Shown here piece after piece: positions 7,470 to 14,890 of a stretch of DNA of 16,617 nt. A program made the translations under genes and the position numbers. Numbering within the stretch: the first letter of the stretch is position 1; every line of letters begins with the position of its first letter. The DNA comes from CAYGZM01 sp964354365. GTDB lineage: Bacteria > Planctomycetota > Phycisphaerae > Sedimentisphaerales > Anaerobacaceae. The notes under the pieces are model-generated. The model searched no databases. It saw nothing but the letters and a program-made list of their open reading frames with translations, and was not told where the DNA came from. The stretch is taken from positions 1 through 16,617 of the forward strand of contig CAYGZM010000079.1 in the NCBI GenBank assembly GCA_964354365.1. The letters are read 5' to 3'.

Positions 7470-8294
7470 TCAGTGCACTTCCGGTTCGCTCGCCGGGCTC
7501 TCCTTCTCCTTTTTTTTCTCCTTCTCCTTCTTCATTTTCTTCCGCTCTGATAACCCGCTCAGCAGTATGCCCAGCTCGAACAGAGCGTACAGCGGTATCG
7601 CAAGTGCAACCTGCGAGATAACGTCCGGACCGGGCGTCGCTACGGCTGCCACCACGAAAATGCCCAGCAGCACGTACCGCCTCGACTTGCGAAGGGCGCC
7701 GAGTGACACCAGCCCCGTTTTGTTGAGGATGAACATGGCTATCGGAGTCTGGAAACCCAGGCCAAACACTAACATCAGCGTCGTCATAAACGATACGTAC
7801 AGCCCAAGCGTCCAGGCCGGTTCTACGTTGATGAACCTGCCGAATTTCAGAAAAAATGTCAGAGAGAGCGGTGCCACTACAAAAAGGAAGAACATCGCGC
7901 CCGCCACAAACAGAATCACCGAGAAAGGCACCGTCGTGCGGACATACCGTCTTTCGTGCTCAAAGAGTCCTGCCGCAACAAACATCCACAACTGATAAAA
8001 CACCCAGGGCGATGACAGTATAAGACCCGCAATCATCGATATTTTCATATACGCCATGAAGGCATCGGCCGGGGCAAGCACTTTCAGGTCATCCAGGCCA
8101 TACTTGACTTTCAGATTGGTGTACGGCAGTTCGATGAAGTGAATAAGATATGGGCCGACGATAAGACAAACGATTGACCCGATCACCAGCCCGATTATGG
8201 CGAGGATCAGCCGCGCGCGCAGCTCATCCAGATGGTCGCCCAGACTCATCGTCGTATCGCGGAGATCGCGCTTCTTCTTTTTGGTCCTGGCCAT
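7470..8294 (-). CDS. tatC: Sec-independent protein translocase TatC
   Basis: Core membrane subunit of the twin-arginine translocon; it recognises the RR motif of folded export substrates. The 274 residues show six hydrophobic segments and family-specific stretches: LGDHLDELRARL near the N-terminus, PWVFYQLWMFVAAGLFEHER in the middle and the ATPGPDVISQ loop before the last helices. It carries a lysine/glutamate-rich cytoplasmic tail of about 25 residues (KKMKKEKEKKKEKE), longer than in E. coli TatC. It lies 45 bp downstream of tatA in the same direction, so both are likely one transcript. At least two, probably three, Tat substrates are encoded 2.5 to 5.5 kb away. I saw no strong ribosome site before the ATG, so coupling to tatA is plausible. 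Confidence 0.95.
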   Translation of the reverse strand: MARTKKKKRDLRDTTMSLGDHLDELRARLILAIIGLVIGSIVCLIVGPYLIHFIELPYTNLKVKYGLDDLKVLAPADAFMAYMKISMIAGLILSSPWVFYQLWMFVAAGLFEHERRYVRTTVPFSVILFVAGAMFFLFVVAPLSLTFFLKFGRFINVEPAWTLGLYVSFMTTLMLVFGLGFQTPIAMFILNKTGLVSLGALRKSRRYVLLGIFVVAAVATPGPDVISQVALAIPLYALFELGILLSGLSERKKMKKEKEKKKEKESPASEPEVH

Positions 8295-8339
8295 TTCGAC
8301 TTGGAGATGCTTGTATCAGGCAGTGCCGGGCTTCGGCGG

Positions 8340-8609
8340 TTATTTCATTCGCTCAATGTCGTCAAGCCCCGCTGCATCCTTGGCTTCTTTCACGACGTCG
8401 TTCTTGATGTCCTTCACATCATTCGCCAGTTCATCGGTGCTGTCTTTGGCTTCATTGATGCCTTTCTTGAACTCCGTCAGGCTCTTGCCCATGCTGCGGG
8501 CGATTTCCGGCAGCCGTCTGCCGAATATCAGCAGGGCTACGATGAGGATAACCAGCCATTCCCAGTGCCCGGGCATCCAGGCCAGGATATGTTGCGTCTG
8601 TTCAGTCAT
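8340..8609 (-). CDS. tatA: Twin-arginine translocase subunit TatA/TatE
   Basis: The pore-forming or membrane-thinning subunit of the Tat system. The 89-residue protein has the standard layout: a short N-terminus, one membrane helix (WEWLVILIVALLIF, about 16-29), the FGRRLPEIARSMGKS hinge and amphipathic helix, and a charged C-terminal tail. The hinge FG-x-x-x-LPE places it in the TatA family; no separate tatB is visible here, so the protein may act as a bifunctional TatA/B or tatB may lie elsewhere. The ribosome site AAGGAG at 8616-8621 (read on the minus strand) is 6 nt before the ATG. Upstream lies a duplicated leader with two promoter candidates. Confidence 0.93.
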   Translation of the reverse strand: MTEQTQHILAWMPGHWEWLVILIVALLIFGRRLPEIARSMGKSLTEFKKGINEAKDSTDELANDVKDIKNDVVKEAKDAAGLDDIERMK

Positions 8610-8646
8610 TGCAATCTCCTTTGTTTGGCATCGAGATCGCTGCGCC

Positions 8647-8878
8647 GGATACCGGCAGGACCATTAAAACGCCACCAGCCGATTCCCGGCATCTCGACAC
8701 CCATAACGGGATATGATGAGAATACCCCGCCATTTCAGTCTCATTTCTATAACGTCAAGACTGCCCCGCTGGATACCGGCAGGACCATTAAAACGCCACC
8801 AGCCGATTCCCGGCAGCTCGACACCCAAGACGGAATATAACACGAATACCCCGTCATTTCAACATTATAATTATAACC
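8647..8878. repeat. Tandem duplication, period 124 bp, in the tatA leader
   Basis: Two copies begin with the same 45 bases, at 8647 and at 8771, and share a further 11 identical bases after one mismatch (ctcgacaccca). The following about 50 bases are still alignable but diverged (gaataccccg, catttca). The conserved core includes GGATACCGGCAGGACC and CCAGCCGATTCCCGGCA and can form small GC-rich hairpins such as GCCG-ggaat-CGGC on the minus strand. The duplication fills most of the 319-bp gap between the nitrilase gene and tatA, and the cores would be transcribed as part of the tatA leader. The core is conserved better than the flanks, which may mean it has a function in RNA. Confidence 0.8.
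8834..8862 (-). promoter_or_regulatory. Second promoter candidate for tatAC
   Basis: On the minus strand TTGAAA (8857-8862) and TATATT (8834-8839) are 17 bp apart. The equivalent place in the other repeat copy reads CTGAAA and CATATC, so that copy has probably lost activity. The start would be near 8827. Confidence 0.4.
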
Positions 8879-8899
8879 CGCGTTGATTCGGTTTGTCAA
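8870..8899 (-). promoter_or_regulatory. Consensus promoter upstream of tatAC
   Basis: On the minus strand a perfect TTGACA (8894-8899) is followed after 18 bp by a perfect TATAAT (8870-8875). The start near 8863 gives a leader of about 250 nt ahead of tatA that contains both repeat cores. It lies just beyond the stop codon of the nitrilase gene, so tatAC need not depend on read-through from it. Confidence 0.65.
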
Positions 8900-8928
8900 C
8901 AAGCAACAGCTTTCCAAAATTTATTTGC

Positions 8929-9687
8929 TTATCCGCCCATTTTCACACTGAGGACCCTTGTATCCCTCTCTCGGTCCGCGGCTTTCGTGATAATCTTGCC
9001 CGTTTTGTCGGCGGCAATGCTCTGCCCGCCGTAAACCCGGCCTTTCCACGGCCCGTTCGATATTACTCCCACCGCATTCGTCCCGGCCACAACCGCCCCC
9101 GTCTTCTTCGCAGCGTTTTTCACGACCCTCTCAAGCTCTTTCCCATGCCCAGGCCAGTCTTTCTCCGGTGCTGCATATCCGTAGGGAATCAGCAGTAAAT
9201 CGGGCTTCAAAGCCCCCATCTTCTCCAGAATCTCATCTTCGTGCGTATCGGCGCAGATTAGCAGTCCTATCCTCCCGAACTTCGTCCGAACCACATTGAT
9301 CTCATCGCCCGCGGTGTATGGCGGGTTCATCAGCTCCGCCAGCAGATTGATCTTCCGGTGCTTTAGAAGAATCTCGCCTGCATCGTCGATCAGCACCGCC
9401 GAGTCGTACAAGTCCTCGCCGTCCTTCTCCTCCAGCCCGATGCAAAGATGAATCTCGTATTTTTGAGCCAGTTTGCAGAGTCGTGCGGAGTCTTTCCCCG
9501 GGATTCCAAATGCCCTGACGTGCGCATCGGGATTGACCCATCCCAAGATAGCCGTCTCCGGAAAGCACGCGATTTCCGCGCCGGCGGCCTTCGCCTCGGC
9601 AATCCCATTTTCTATCCGAACGAAATTGCCCGACCGGTCGCCGTCAAGTATAAACACCTGACACATTGCAGCCCTAACCGCGCCCAT
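8929..9687 (-). CDS. Carbon-nitrogen hydrolase (nitrilase superfamily amidase)
   Basis: Hydrolyses a C-N bond of an amide or related compound; substrate unknown. The 252 residues carry the family's catalytic triad: E44 in FPETAILGW, K112 in KHRKINL, and C145 in LLICADTHED. A small insert-free length is normal for the omega-amidase or N-carbamoyl-type branches. The region near the start holds two in-frame ATGs, at 9693 and 9687. AAGGA lies directly against the first but 5 nt before the second, so the second is chosen. The gene is transcribed away from the redox operon and has its own promoter candidate overlapping that operon's promoter. No signal peptide; cytoplasmic. Confidence 0.88.
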   Translation of the reverse strand: MGAVRAAMCQVFILDGDRSGNFVRIENGIAEAKAAGAEIACFPETAILGWVNPDAHVRAFGIPGKDSARLCKLAQKYEIHLCIGLEEKDGEDLYDSAVLIDDAGEILLKHRKINLLAELMNPPYTAGDEINVVRTKFGRIGLLICADTHEDEILEKMGALKPDLLLIPYGYAAPEKDWPGHGKELERVVKNAAKKTGAVVAGTNAVGVISNGPWKGRVYGGQSIAADKTGKIITKAADRERDTRVLSVKMGG

Positions 9688-9715
9688 TTCCATCCTTTAT
9701 TCGTCGAATCCAAAA

Positions 9716-9743
9716 TTGACAAAATCGCGGCAAAGACTATAAT
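9716..9743 (+). promoter_or_regulatory. Promoter of the DUF6599-DUF362-polyferredoxin-AKR operon
   Basis: A perfect TTGACA at 9716-9721 and a perfect TATAAT at 9738-9743 are 16 bp apart. The start is expected near 9750, about 40 nt before the ATG at 9791. It overlaps the opposing nitrilase promoter base for base at the -10 element. Confidence 0.7.
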
Positions 9744-9764
9744 CCGTCTGAGCTTAACCGTCAA
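9736..9764 (-). promoter_or_regulatory. Promoter of the nitrilase-family gene
   Basis: On the minus strand TTGACG (9759-9764) and TATAGT (9736-9741) are 17 bp apart, with a start expected near 9729 and a leader of about 40 nt. The -10 box shares bases with the -10 box of the plus-strand promoter. Confidence 0.6.
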
Positions 9765-9790
9765 GTTGACTGCTTTTGTGGGAGTTGGCT

Positions 9791-10804
9791 ATGGCTTCAG
9801 CCCCCGGCCGAAACAGGCGTCTCGAATCAGCCGTGAGCATCCTTCTGCTGGTGGTTCTTTTTCTTATCGCCCTTGCCGTACTAATAAGGCAGGCCGACGT
9901 CGATATGACTCGTTTCGGCCTGGGCGCCGCCGCCCAGCCGGATTCACTGCAAGCCCCTGATTTGGCCGACCTGACGCCCGATGGTTTCAAAGGGCTTTCC
10001 TCGCCGCTGGTTTACACCGCCGGCAACCTCTACGAAAAGATAAACGGCAAGGCCCCCCTCTATCTCGACGCCGGGTTTCTTAAGCTGTTCACCCAGCGTT
10101 TCGCAAGCCGGGCCGATGAGGCCCTCTGGATGGAGATATATCTCTTTGATATGGCCACCCTCAAAAACGCCTTCTCCGTCTATAGTGTGCAAAAGCGCGC
10201 CGACGTCGAAACTCTTGCGACTATGCGATTCGCATACAAAGCCACCAACGCCCTGTACTTCGTCCACGGTAGATACTACGTCGAATTGCTCGGCTCAGCC
10301 GAGTCGGCCGACCTGCTTGAGGCGATGAAGAACGTTGCCGACAGCATCACGGCCGGCTTGAAGGTCGATGAGGAAGCCCAAATACCCGAACTGGACCTGT
10401 TCCCCACGCTCAACCTTGTTTCGGGCAGCTTCAAGCTCTCTCTCAAAGATACCTTCGGTTTTGCCGACCTGACCGACACCTTCACTTGCCGTTACGAGCT
10501 GAATGGCCAATCTGTGACCGCGTTTATCAGCACACGCTCCGACCCTAAGAACGCCCAAAAAATCGCACTTAGCTACTCCGATTTCCTGATTGAAAACGAC
10601 GCGAAACCAAAATCGACCGCCAACGAAACCATCAAAAAGGTCGCAGCGAAAGTCTTCGATTTCTACGATACCACCGAAATAGTCTTCTTCCTCGGCCCTT
10701 ATGTCGGCGGTATCCACGAGGCCGAAGACCAGAAGACCGCAGAAGAAGTGGCTGTAATGCTTATTGACAGATTGACCGACCTGACAAAAACTCCAAAGCA
10801 ATGA
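9791..10804 (+). CDS. DUF6599-type membrane-anchored protein of unknown function
   Basis: The product of 337 residues begins with a positively charged N-terminus (GRNRR at 6-10) and one hydrophobic helix at about 14-33, leaving a large domain outside the membrane. The domain looks like the family annotated as DUF6599: LYEKINGKAPLYLDAGF, a W-x-x-IYLFDMATLKNAFSVYS segment, and a FFLGPYVGG-type motif near the end. No enzyme motif is visible. The ATG at 9791 is preferred because GGGAG lies 6 nt upstream; a TTG at 9776 would only add five residues. It is the first gene behind the 9716-9743 promoter and overlaps the next gene by ATGA. Its place suggests an accessory or assembly role for the redox proteins. 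The family name is from memory of its motifs; function is unknown. Confidence 0.82.
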   Translation: MASAPGRNRRLESAVSILLLVVLFLIALAVLIRQADVDMTRFGLGAAAQPDSLQAPDLADLTPDGFKGLSSPLVYTAGNLYEKINGKAPLYLDAGFLKLFTQRFASRADEALWMEIYLFDMATLKNAFSVYSVQKRADVETLATMRFAYKATNALYFVHGRYYVELLGSAESADLLEAMKNVADSITAGLKVDEEAQIPELDLFPTLNLVSGSFKLSLKDTFGFADLTDTFTCRYELNGQSVTAFISTRSDPKNAQKIALSYSDFLIENDAKPKSTANETIKKVAAKVFDFYDTTEIVFFLGPYVGGIHEAEDQKTAEEVAVMLIDRLTDLTKTPKQ

Positions 10805-11796
10805 CCGAGCAGAACAATATAGAGTTGTCGAGAAGACAATTTCTGAGCAGGGCGGCCAAGGCTGGCATCTCAATCGCCGCCGCCGGGGCGATTTCCTACG
10901 CCCTCTATGACCCCGAAGGTCCGACGCCCGGCGTCAGTGCGGAGGACCTCGTTACATTGCCCGATTTCTCTATTCCTCCCGAAGAGGGCCGCACAATCAG
11001 CATTGTCACCGGCTCCGACAGGACCAAGACCGTCGGCAGGGCGATAGACCTGCTCGGCGGCTTATGCAGATTCGTCAAAAAGGGCCAGACCGTTGTCATA
11101 AAGCCCAACGTCGCCTTCGCCTCCCCGCCCATGCTCGGCGCCACCGCCAATCCCGGCCTCGTCGCCGAAGTGGTCAGGTTGTGCTATGCCGCCGGCGCCA
11201 AGCAGGTTCTCGTCACCGACAATCCCATTAACGACCCTGCGAGCTGCTTTATGCTGAGCGGCATCGCAAAGGCCGCTGCCGCCGCCGGCGCCAAAGTGAT
11301 ACTCCCAAGGGACAGCCTCTTCAAATACACGACGCTCGCAGGCGGCAAGCTCATCAGGAATTGGCCCGTCTATTTCGAGCCTTTCAGCAAGGCTGATAGG
11401 CTGATCGGCATTTCTCCCATCAAGCACCACCACAGGAGCGGCGCCTCAATGACTATGAAGAACTGGTACGGCCTGCTGGGCGGACGCCGAAACGTATTCC
11501 ACCAGGATATTAACACCGTAATCGCCGAGCTTGCTATGATGGTGAAGCCATCGCTGGTCATTCTCGACGGCACTGAGGTTATGATGACCAACGGGCCTAC
11601 AGGCGGCTCGGTCTCCGACCTGAAGCGCAAGAACACCCTAATCGCAAGCACCGACATGGTTGCAGCCGATTCCTTCGGATGCAGCCTGCTGGACCTAAAA
11701 CCCTCCGACTTGCCCTACCTTGCCAAGGCCCACCAGGCCGGTGCCGGGACAACCGATTACGAGTCCCTCAAGCCCAAGCGGGCAGCGATAAGCTGA
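10801..11796 (+). CDS. Tat-exported DUF362 domain protein
   Basis: The 331-residue protein starts with a twin-arginine signal: SRRQFL at 10-15 followed by an alanine-rich hydrophobic stretch to about residue 35. The body is DUF362-like: VVIKPNVAF, NPGLVAEVVRLCYAAGAKQV, LVTDNP, ISPIKHHH, MTMKNWYGLLGGRR and a late DMVAADSFG segment. Some DUF362 proteins carry ferredoxin clusters; this one has only scattered cysteines and none in a CxxC pattern, so if it takes part in electron transfer it does so through a partner. There is no clear signal-peptidase site, so it may stay anchored. Start overlaps the previous stop as ATGA; the polyferredoxin gene follows after 10 bp. Function of DUF362 is unknown. 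Confidence 0.88.
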   Translation: MTEQNNIELSRRQFLSRAAKAGISIAAAGAISYALYDPEGPTPGVSAEDLVTLPDFSIPPEEGRTISIVTGSDRTKTVGRAIDLLGGLCRFVKKGQTVVIKPNVAFASPPMLGATANPGLVAEVVRLCYAAGAKQVLVTDNPINDPASCFMLSGIAKAAAAAGAKVILPRDSLFKYTTLAGGKLIRNWPVYFEPFSKADRLIGISPIKHHHRSGASMTMKNWYGLLGGRRNVFHQDINTVIAELAMMVKPSLVILDGTEVMMTNGPTGGSVSDLKRKNTLIASTDMVAADSFGCSLLDLKPSDLPYLAKAHQAGAGTTDYESLKPKRAAIS

Positions 11797-11806
11797 AAGC
11801 GCAATT

Positions 11807-13576
11807 ATGAAGATTGTAACAACCAGACGAATAAGCCAGGCATTCTTCTTCACGCTCTTCTTCTGGTTTTGCATTGTCAGCACCGTCGGCGACAAAATCT
11901 GGCAGTTACGCGGCTGGCCCGTTGACCTGTTCTTGTGGCTCGACCCTTTGGCGGCAATCGGCACGGCCCTCACCACGCATACCCTCTACCGGCCTCTCCT
12001 TTGGGCGCTTGCCACCATCGTATTGACGATAATCTTCGCGCGTTTCTTTTGCGGCTGGCTCTGCCCATTCGGCGCCATCCACCAATTTGTCGGCTACCTC
12101 GCGAACAGGAGGAAAACCACAGCCCGGAGGATTCAACTGAACAAATATCGAAAGGCCCAGTCCGTAAAATACTTCATTCTCATCGTCCTGCTCTTTATGG
12201 CCGCCTTCCCCTCCCTTGCCGCCACTCTGCAAACCGGCCTGCTTGACCCTATCCCGCTCGTGTCGCGGTCCTTCAACTTGCTGTTGCTCCCCGTCTTCGA
12301 CAGGCCCGTCAATTTCGTCTCGGTCTCCGCCCGTTTTTACGAGGGCGCCTGGCTCGTAATGGTTGTATTTCTGACCGCCGTCCTGCTCAATCTCGTCATC
12401 CCACGGTTCTACTGCCGATTCGTCTGTCCCCTCGGCGCCCTGTTCGGCGTCATCTCCAGATTTGCTGTCTGGCGAATCGGCCGCAAAAAAGGCGACTGCA
12501 CCGACTGCAAATTGTGCGAGAAATCCTGCGAGGGCGGCTGCGAGCCTCGCGGCAAAATGAGAATCACCGAATGTGTCCTCTGCCTCAACTGCCTCGACGA
12601 CTGCAGGGGCGAGCTTATCGGCTATCAGACGACCCCTTCTTACGCCGGCGAAATCACCAATCCGGACGTCTCGCGCAGGGGCTTCATAATCTCTCTCACA
12701 TCCGGCGTCCTCGCGGTCCCCGCGCTCAGGCTCAGCAACAAGATAGGCGCCAATTGGGACCACAGAGTCATCCGACCGCCCGGCTCTCTGGCCGAACCCG
12801 AATTCCTGAAAAGATGTATCAAGTGCGGCCAGTGTATGCGGGTATGCCCCACGAACGTCATCCAGCCGGGCGGCCTCGACGGGGGCCTGGAGAACCTCTG
12901 GACGCCCATCCTCAACAACCGCATCGGCTCCAGCGGCTGCCAGTTGAACTGCACCGCCTGCGGACAGGTCTGCCCGACCGCCGCCATCAGGCCGATTACC
13001 CTCGACGAAAAGCTTGGCCGAGGAGATTTCGCCCACGCAGGCCCAATCAAAATTGGCGCCGCATTCTTCGACCGCAACCGATGCCTGCCCTGGGCGATGG
13101 ACAAACCCTGTATCGTCTGCGAAGAAAACTGCCCCGTCAGCCCAAAGGCGATTTATACCCAGGAGTCCTTCAACACCGTAAGAGACGGTGTCTTGACAGT
13201 TAGAAAGGCCGCGGACAATATCATAGAAGTCGAGCAGACCCTCATCCCCGGCAAATTCGCCACCGGCGATTACTATTGCGCCCTTGCCCGCCCAAGCACC
13301 GGCGGGCTTGCCCCGGACAACCGCGTCAAAATCACAGCAAACATGGAAAGCTCAATCGAGCTCTTCGCCGACCGGAACATCGAAAATATCCCTGCCCCGG
13401 GCGCCGGAATTGAAATTCAGGTCCGCCTGCAGAAGCCTTATGTCGATATTGAGAAGTGTATCGGCTGCGGAGTCTGCGAGCACGAATGTCCCGTCAGTGG
13501 AAAGAAGGCCATAAGAATCTCCGCCGTAGGCGAGACAAGGTCCGCAGACAGAAAGCTCCTCCTCGAACCCGGCTGA
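11807..13576 (+). CDS. Membrane polyferredoxin: fused NapH-like and NapG-like domains with internal Tat motif
   Basis: The 589-residue protein has two parts. Residues 1-270 are NapH/MauN-like: about four membrane helices with the motifs CGWLCPFGA (82-90) and CRFVCPLGA (203-211), then two cytoplasmic-type Fe-S sets (C231, C234, C237, C241/C245; C256, C259, C262, C266). At 289-294 is SRRGFI followed by a hydrophobic stretch to about 307, a twin-arginine-like signal in the middle of the chain. Residues 335-589 are NapG-like, with cysteine sets at 337/340/343/347, 378/382/385/389, 435/438/442 (C426 possibly added) and 551/554/557/561. NapH normally passes electrons from quinol to NapG, a separate Tat protein; here both are one chain. 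It may carry electrons from the membrane pool to periplasmic partners such as the next gene's product. The domains are clear; the flow direction is inferred. Confidence 0.88.
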   Translation: MKIVTTRRISQAFFFTLFFWFCIVSTVGDKIWQLRGWPVDLFLWLDPLAAIGTALTTHTLYRPLLWALATIVLTIIFARFFCGWLCPFGAIHQFVGYLANRRKTTARRIQLNKYRKAQSVKYFILIVLLFMAAFPSLAATLQTGLLDPIPLVSRSFNLLLLPVFDRPVNFVSVSARFYEGAWLVMVVFLTAVLLNLVIPRFYCRFVCPLGALFGVISRFAVWRIGRKKGDCTDCKLCEKSCEGGCEPRGKMRITECVLCLNCLDDCRGELIGYQTTPSYAGEITNPDVSRRGFIISLTSGVLAVPALRLSNKIGANWDHRVIRPPGSLAEPEFLKRCIKCGQCMRVCPTNVIQPGGLDGGLENLWTPILNNRIGSSGCQLNCTACGQVCPTAAIRPITLDEKLGRGDFAHAGPIKIGAAFFDRNRCLPWAMDKPCIVCEENCPVSPKAIYTQESFNTVRDGVLTVRKAADNIIEVEQTLIPGKFATGDYYCALARPSTGGLAPDNRVKITANMESSIELFADRNIENIPAPGAGIEIQVRLQKPYVDIEKCIGCGVCEHECPVSGKKAIRISAVGETRSADRKLLLEPG

Positions 13577-13598
13577 AAACTGAAGTGTCCGACAACTG

Positions 13599-13614
13599 CG
13601 GCGCTTATTCGCCG
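13599..13614 (+). other. Small GC hairpin between polyferredoxin and aldo/keto reductase genes
   Basis: CGGCG, a 6-base loop, then CGCCG, placed in the 59-bp gap and followed by a few T's that are not a run. It could attenuate or protect the transcript, but a 5-bp stem arises easily by chance. Confidence 0.2.
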
Positions 13615-13635
13615 TCATTTATGGAGTCAAGTGCG

Positions 13636-14883
13636 ATGAGAGACAGGCACAATAGAATCAACCGAAGAAACTTCATTCGGACCGTAGGGGCTGCCGGCAT
13701 AGGCTCTTTTCTTGCCGGGTGCCGTAAAAAGCAGCAACCGCCCGATAACGTCGATGCCAACCTCGTCAAAACGCCCTCGAAAGACCCATCCGTCCCGGTG
13801 CCCCAACGAAAGCTGGGCCGAACCGACGCCGAAATCCCCGTCCTCTCTTTGGGAACATTCCAGGTTGATGTTGACAACCAGATACTCCTGCGAAAGACAC
13901 TCGAAGCGGGCGTCTATTTCTGGGACACCGCCTACAGCTACGCGGACGGCAACAGTGAATTAGGAATAGGCAAGTTCCTCACAAAAAATCCAAATGTCCG
14001 CCGGAGCCTCTTCCTTGTCACCAAGGCCTCGGATGCAGTGGGCGCCGCCCAGATTGAGCAGCGCATTCAAACCTCGCTCAAAAGAATCAAGACCGATTAC
14101 ATTGACCTCTATCACGGCCTCCATAAGTGCTCCGACCCCGGATTGCTCAGCGATGAAATCCGTCAATGGGCCGAAGATGCCAAAAAGCGAAAACTCATAA
14201 AGTACTTCGGCCTCACCACCCATCAGAATACCGCACAGGTCCTCGCCGCCGCATCAAAATGCCCCTGGATCGACGCGGCAATGTTCTCCTATAACTTCCG
14301 CTTGGTGCAAGACGCTGAGTTACAGACCGCAATCGACGCCTGCCACAAGGCCGGAATCGGCCTTATCGCTATGAAGGTAATGGGTAAGGGTCAGACAGTC
14401 CCGACCGAGGCCGAAGAAAAGCTCATTAGTCAGTTCCTCGACCGCGGCTTCGACGAAAGCCAGGCGAAGGTCAAGCTCGTCCTCGAAGACCGGAGGTTTG
14501 CGTCCGCCTGCGTCGGGATGAACAGCATCAAGATCCTCAATTCCAATATCGCCGCCGTCCTCGACAAGACCGGACTGACCGTGGCCGACAGGGCCGCCCT
14601 TGCCGAATACGCCCACGTAACCTGCGCAGGCTATTGCGCCGGCTGTGCAGACATCTGCAATGCAGCCCTGCCTGATGCCCCTTATATCAGTGACATTATG
14701 CGCTATTTGATGTACTACAACAGCTACGGCGAGCACGCCGAGGCAAAGAGCCTTTTTGCCCGAATCCCCGCGCAAGTAAGGCGAAAGCTGCCGAGCCTGG
14801 ACTGCCGCCTGGCCGAGACCCGCTGCCCCCAGCGCCTGCCCATAAGCGAGCTTGTCGCTGAGGCCGTGAGCAAATTAGCGTAA
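13636..14883 (+). CDS. Tat-exported aldo/keto reductase lipoprotein with C-terminal Fe-S cysteines
   Basis: A 415-residue protein with a twin-arginine signal (NRRNFI, 9-14) ending in a lipobox LAGC (C29), so it is predicted to be a lipid-anchored protein outside the cytoplasmic membrane. The barrel is of the aldo/keto reductase superfamily: KLGRT near 59-63, DTAYSY with D97 and Y102, K130 in VTKASD, and histidines H160/H163 in DLYHGLH fit the Asp-Tyr-Lys-His tetrad. At the C-terminal end C330, C334, C337 and C341 (C-x3-C-x2-C-x3-C) suggest an Fe-S cluster, as in other Fe-S-tailed members. The ATG at 13636 is chosen because GGAG lies 9 nt upstream and it puts the signal at the N-terminus; the frame is open much further back inside the previous gene. 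NADPH is not free outside the cytoplasm, so the cofactor would travel folded in, or be replaced by the neighbouring polyferredoxin. Confidence 0.87.
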   Translation: MRDRHNRINRRNFIRTVGAAGIGSFLAGCRKKQQPPDNVDANLVKTPSKDPSVPVPQRKLGRTDAEIPVLSLGTFQVDVDNQILLRKTLEAGVYFWDTAYSYADGNSELGIGKFLTKNPNVRRSLFLVTKASDAVGAAQIEQRIQTSLKRIKTDYIDLYHGLHKCSDPGLLSDEIRQWAEDAKKRKLIKYFGLTTHQNTAQVLAAASKCPWIDAAMFSYNFRLVQDAELQTAIDACHKAGIGLIAMKVMGKGQTVPTEAEEKLISQFLDRGFDESQAKVKLVLEDRRFASACVGMNSIKILNSNIAAVLDKTGLTVADRAALAEYAHVTCAGYCAGCADICNAALPDAPYISDIMRYLMYYNSYGEHAEAKSLFARIPAQVRRKLPSLDCRLAETRCPQRLPISELVAEAVSKLA

Positions 14884-14890
14884 CTTGCCT

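Noticed and set aside
8895..8931. Rho-independent terminator after the nitrilase gene
   Set aside because: Only an AAGCAA/TTGCTT pair with an 18-base loop and no T run is visible, too weak to call.
12671..12724. Start of a separate NapG-like gene at the internal RR motif
   Set aside because: The frame is continuous with the NapH part, and no start codon with a ribosome site lies just before the motif, so a fusion is the simpler reading.
11906..13036. A 376-codon minus-strand open frame
   Set aside because: It is the antisense of the polyferredoxin gene, in which G+C-rich codons keep the opposite strand open; the translation is low-complexity D/E/G/A-rich and has no motifs.
13456..13635. N-terminal extension of the aldo/keto reductase frame
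   Set aside because: It overlaps the polyferredoxin gene, is arginine-rich and unlike the family, and would bury the Tat signal; the ATG at 13636 has a ribosome site.
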